NCBI GenBank assembly: GCA_904502145.1
Contig: CAJGDH010000015.1
Span: 1 to 15,722, forward strand
Source of the DNA: an uncultured Eubacterium sp.
GTDB lineage: Bacteria > Bacillota > Clostridia > Lachnospirales > Lachnospiraceae
Length of the DNA stretch: 15,722 nucleotides
Direction: 5' to 3'
Shown: piece by piece, positions 13,889 through 15,722 of the stretch
Layout: every line of letters starts with the position of its first letter
Position numbering within the stretch: position 1 is the first letter of the stretch
Made by a program: the position numbers and the translations under genes
The notes under the pieces: generated by a model
What the model saw: the letters and a program-made list of their open reading frames with translations, nothing else
Told to the model about the DNA's origin: nothing
Database searches by the model: none

Positions 13889-15080
13889 GTATATATTCTT
13901 CATCATTTTCACCGATGGTCCTGAAACCGACCTTCCGGTACATTTTCACCGCTGGGTTCGCTTTCTGGACGGCGAGGGAGGCTTTCCTGAATCCCCGGGT
14001 CTTCAGAAGGTCCAGCATCAGGCGCATCATCATCGTCCCGATTCCCAGGGAACGATATTCTTTGTATAAAGAGATCGCGAAGGAAGGGGTATCCTCATCC
14101 ACATGACCATAATCATCCATGATCCTTGTCCATACGGCGCCCACTGCCTTCCCCTCGGCTTCCGCCAGGATACAGTGATCAGCCTGTCCTTTGCCGAAAT
14201 CCTCATAATAAAGAGCAAGCTCGGGCAGGTCCACGATGGACCTGTCGGGCGGTTCCACTCCTTCAGGGATAAATATGGCCTCGTATAGAAAATCCTTCAA
14301 CAGGTCCGTCTCTTCATCTCCGAGCTCCCGAAATCCTACATCCGTATAACGGCCATATAATCCCGACAGCCCCTGAAGATCCGTGCAGCTGTATTCATAC
14401 AGATGATCTGTGATCTCAAAGCCCATCTTCAGATACATCTCCTTCGGCGTATCTGCCTCATCCGCATGGAGAAATACCGTACTTCCGGCATATGTTTCTG
14501 CGATATGGGCGATCATGGAGGTAGCGATGTACTGATTCCGGTATGCTTCATCCACGATCAGCCCGTCGATGCAGACCATACCATCCCAGGAGAAAGTGTA
14601 GCAGGACCCCACCAGTACATTTTCCATGTATACTCCATGATATCTTAACTTTTCATGTAATCTGCGCACATTTCTCAGGGTGAAGCTATCCCCGTAAACC
14701 GGTCCGAAATGTTTCAATTCAATCTCTTCCAGCTCCTCTATGGAAGGGACCGCGAACCGCAGGTTTTTGTTCCTTTTCCATTCCCTGACATCATGCTTCA
14801 ATACCATTGTTACCGTGATGTCCGGTTCCAGACCGAAACTGTCTGCCAACGGCCGGTCCCCTTCCAGCTTTATGAAGGTATCCCCTCTACCCCGTTGATA
14901 TTCCAGTGCCTTACGAAACTCCTCTTTCGTCGGCTGATCTGTATATTCAAAGCAGTTATGGTCATATTTATCAGGCAGGAGGTTATCCTCCCACTTGAAA
15001 AGATGTTCCGAAAAAGGCTTTCTCTCGGAAAACAGCTCTGCCATCTTTTCTTCTGCGTTCCTTGTCTTTTCTTCGTTCAT
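13872..15080 (-). CDS. Tandem GNAT-domain acetyltransferase
   Basis: Protein of 402 residues with two GNAT-like halves. The C-terminal half (about 250-402) has the acetyl-CoA loop in SLYKEYRSLGIGTMMMRLML and the usual VQKANPAVKMYRKVGFRTIG, so it should be active. The N-terminal half (about 1-235) has a matching but altered loop, VDEAYRNQYIATSMIAHIAE, lacking the glycines, plus MYLKMGFEITDHLYEYS; it may only bind or be degenerate. Substrate unknown. The ATG at 15080 has a poor ribosome binding site; the ATG at 15044 (MAELFSERKPF), preceded by AAGGAA, is an alternative. The methyltransferase gene ends 12 bases upstream, suggesting an operon. Stop codon sits inside the terminator hairpin. Confidence 0.85.
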   Translation of the reverse strand: MNEEKTRNAEEKMAELFSERKPFSEHLFKWEDNLLPDKYDHNCFEYTDQPTKEEFRKALEYQRGRGDTFIKLEGDRPLADSFGLEPDITVTMVLKHDVREWKRNKNLRFAVPSIEELEEIELKHFGPVYGDSFTLRNVRRLHEKLRYHGVYMENVLVGSCYTFSWDGMVCIDGLIVDEAYRNQYIATSMIAHIAETYAGSTVFLHADEADTPKEMYLKMGFEITDHLYEYSCTDLQGLSGLYGRYTDVGFRELGDEETDLLKDFLYEAIFIPEGVEPPDRSIVDLPELALYYEDFGKGQADHCILAEAEGKAVGAVWTRIMDDYGHVDEDTPSFAISLYKEYRSLGIGTMMMRLMLDLLKTRGFRKASLAVQKANPAVKMYRKVGFRTIGENDEEYILVCEL

Positions 15081-15092
15081 TGTCTGAAGCCG

Positions 15093-15722
15093 TCACTTTC
15101 TTGCCATGACGATGGGCTGATAGAATCCGGTTTCCTCGGGAAACTTCCACGACACCTCACTGCAGCCATTTGCCAGGAGCAGATTCGTCAGTTCCTCCCT
15201 GCGGGCAGCCCGGTACTCGCAAACAAATTTACTGATCTTCAGATCATCCTCATCTTCTATGATATATTGGGTCAGCTTATAATTATCTCCATCCCAGTCC
15301 CATGTCTGGAAGGATACACGCTTTCCCCCGTCTGTCTTATGAATATAAGGGGGAGAATAGGGCGGTTTCTCAGTCAGGAGACTGTCATAATCCCGGATGC
15401 TGGCCACAAAGATGCCTCCCGGCCTGATCTGACCGGTGATGCTTCTTACGGCTTTTTCCAGGTCCTTATCGGTAAGCATATGAGGCAGGGCATTATCCAT
15501 GGCGATCACGATATCAAATTTCTCGGAAAATGTGTCGGCCAGAGCACAGAAATCCGCATGTTCAAAGCGTATCCTGACCCCGTTTTTCCCGGCGCGCTCA
15601 GCCGCCTCGGCAAGCTCCCCGTCACTGATATCCGAGGCAGTTACGGTATATCCAAGAGCAGCCAGCCCGATGGCCTGGGTACCGATCCCGCAGGCGCAAT
15701 CCAGGATCCGGGACTTCCTGTC
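15093..15722 (-). CDS. Class I SAM-dependent methyltransferase, partial (N-terminus outside window)
   Basis: The minus-strand frame stays open to the window edge, giving 209 visible residues; the start lies beyond 15722, so an internal ATG at 15509 is not the start. Motif I is clear in RILDCACGIGTQAIGLAALG (SAM-binding glycines), then an acidic residue in VTASDIS, then RIRFEHADFCAL and motif IV-like FDIVIAMDNALPHML. The end GFYQPIVMARK matches the closing strand of this fold. Roughly 40 N-terminal residues appear to be missing. Substrate unknown; the visible part is of the Methyltransf_25/11 type. It is immediately upstream of the GNAT gene, possibly one transcript. Confidence 0.9.
   Translation of the reverse strand, partial: DRKSRILDCACGIGTQAIGLAALGYTVTASDISDGELAEAAERAGKNGVRIRFEHADFCALADTFSEKFDIVIAMDNALPHMLTDKDLEKAVRSITGQIRPGGIFVASIRDYDSLLTEKPPYSPPYIHKTDGGKRVSFQTWDWDGDNYKLTQYIIEDEDDLKISKFVCEYRAARREELTNLLLANGCSEVSWKFPEETGFYQPIVMARK

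Overview
The window reads as chromosomal DNA of an anaerobic Firmicute, most likely a Lachnospiraceae-type Clostridium (inference). Supporting signs are strong AGGAGG-type ribosome binding sites, sigma-A style promoters, a NifS/NifU iron-sulfur pair under an Rrf2 regulator, a desulfoferrodoxin-type domain, a DUF4298 protein and a Cat/But-type CoA-transferase. Coding density is high, there is no gene-free stretch over 300 bases, and I see no tRNA, rRNA, CRISPR array, insertion sequence or phage gene. Both ends cut genes: an aldo/keto reductase on the left and a SAM methyltransferase on the right.

Region 1 (1-4280) is a divergent iron-sulfur/cysteine locus. Leftward run an Rrf2 regulator with three IscR-like cysteines, a DUF4298 protein and an aldo/keto reductase. 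Rightward run cysteine desulfurase, the IscU-type scaffold and cysteine synthase, ending at a strong terminator. The rightward promoter (TTGACT-17-TATAAT) lies inside a perfect inverted repeat with 17-base arms. A looser copy of the same half-sites lies on the regulator's own promoter, which suggests that one repressor controls both directions.

Region 2 (4320-9106) is a leftward set of five genes with gaps of 54, 32, 41 and 4 bases and one recognisable promoter. It encodes a STAS anti-sigma antagonist, a membrane sensor with a SpoIIE/PP2C phosphatase, a three-part protein (STAS + aminoglycoside-phosphotransferase-like kinase + RsbW-like ATPase), an unrecognised 159-residue protein and a VanX-type D-Ala-D-Ala dipeptidase. 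This looks like a partner-switching signalling module whose antagonist and kinase are partly fused, with no sigma factor alongside.

Region 3 (9263-12319), all leftward, holds a small lipoprotein, an SPL-type radical SAM protein, a fusion of an XRE DNA-binding domain to a complete desulfoferrodoxin/superoxide reductase, and a DUF554 membrane protein. The fusion and the radical SAM gene are 3 bases apart and probably form an operon.

Region 4 (12320-15722) holds a rightward CoA-transferase of the acetyl-CoA hydrolase/transferase family, with a TetR-like operator inside its promoter. It converges on a tandem GNAT acetyltransferase, and the partial methyltransferase lies upstream of the GNAT gene on the same strand.

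The strongest candidates for under-described biology are the STAS-kinase-RsbW fusion with its operon, and the XRE-desulfoferrodoxin fusion. The Rrf2 operator pair is the clearest regulatory signal.
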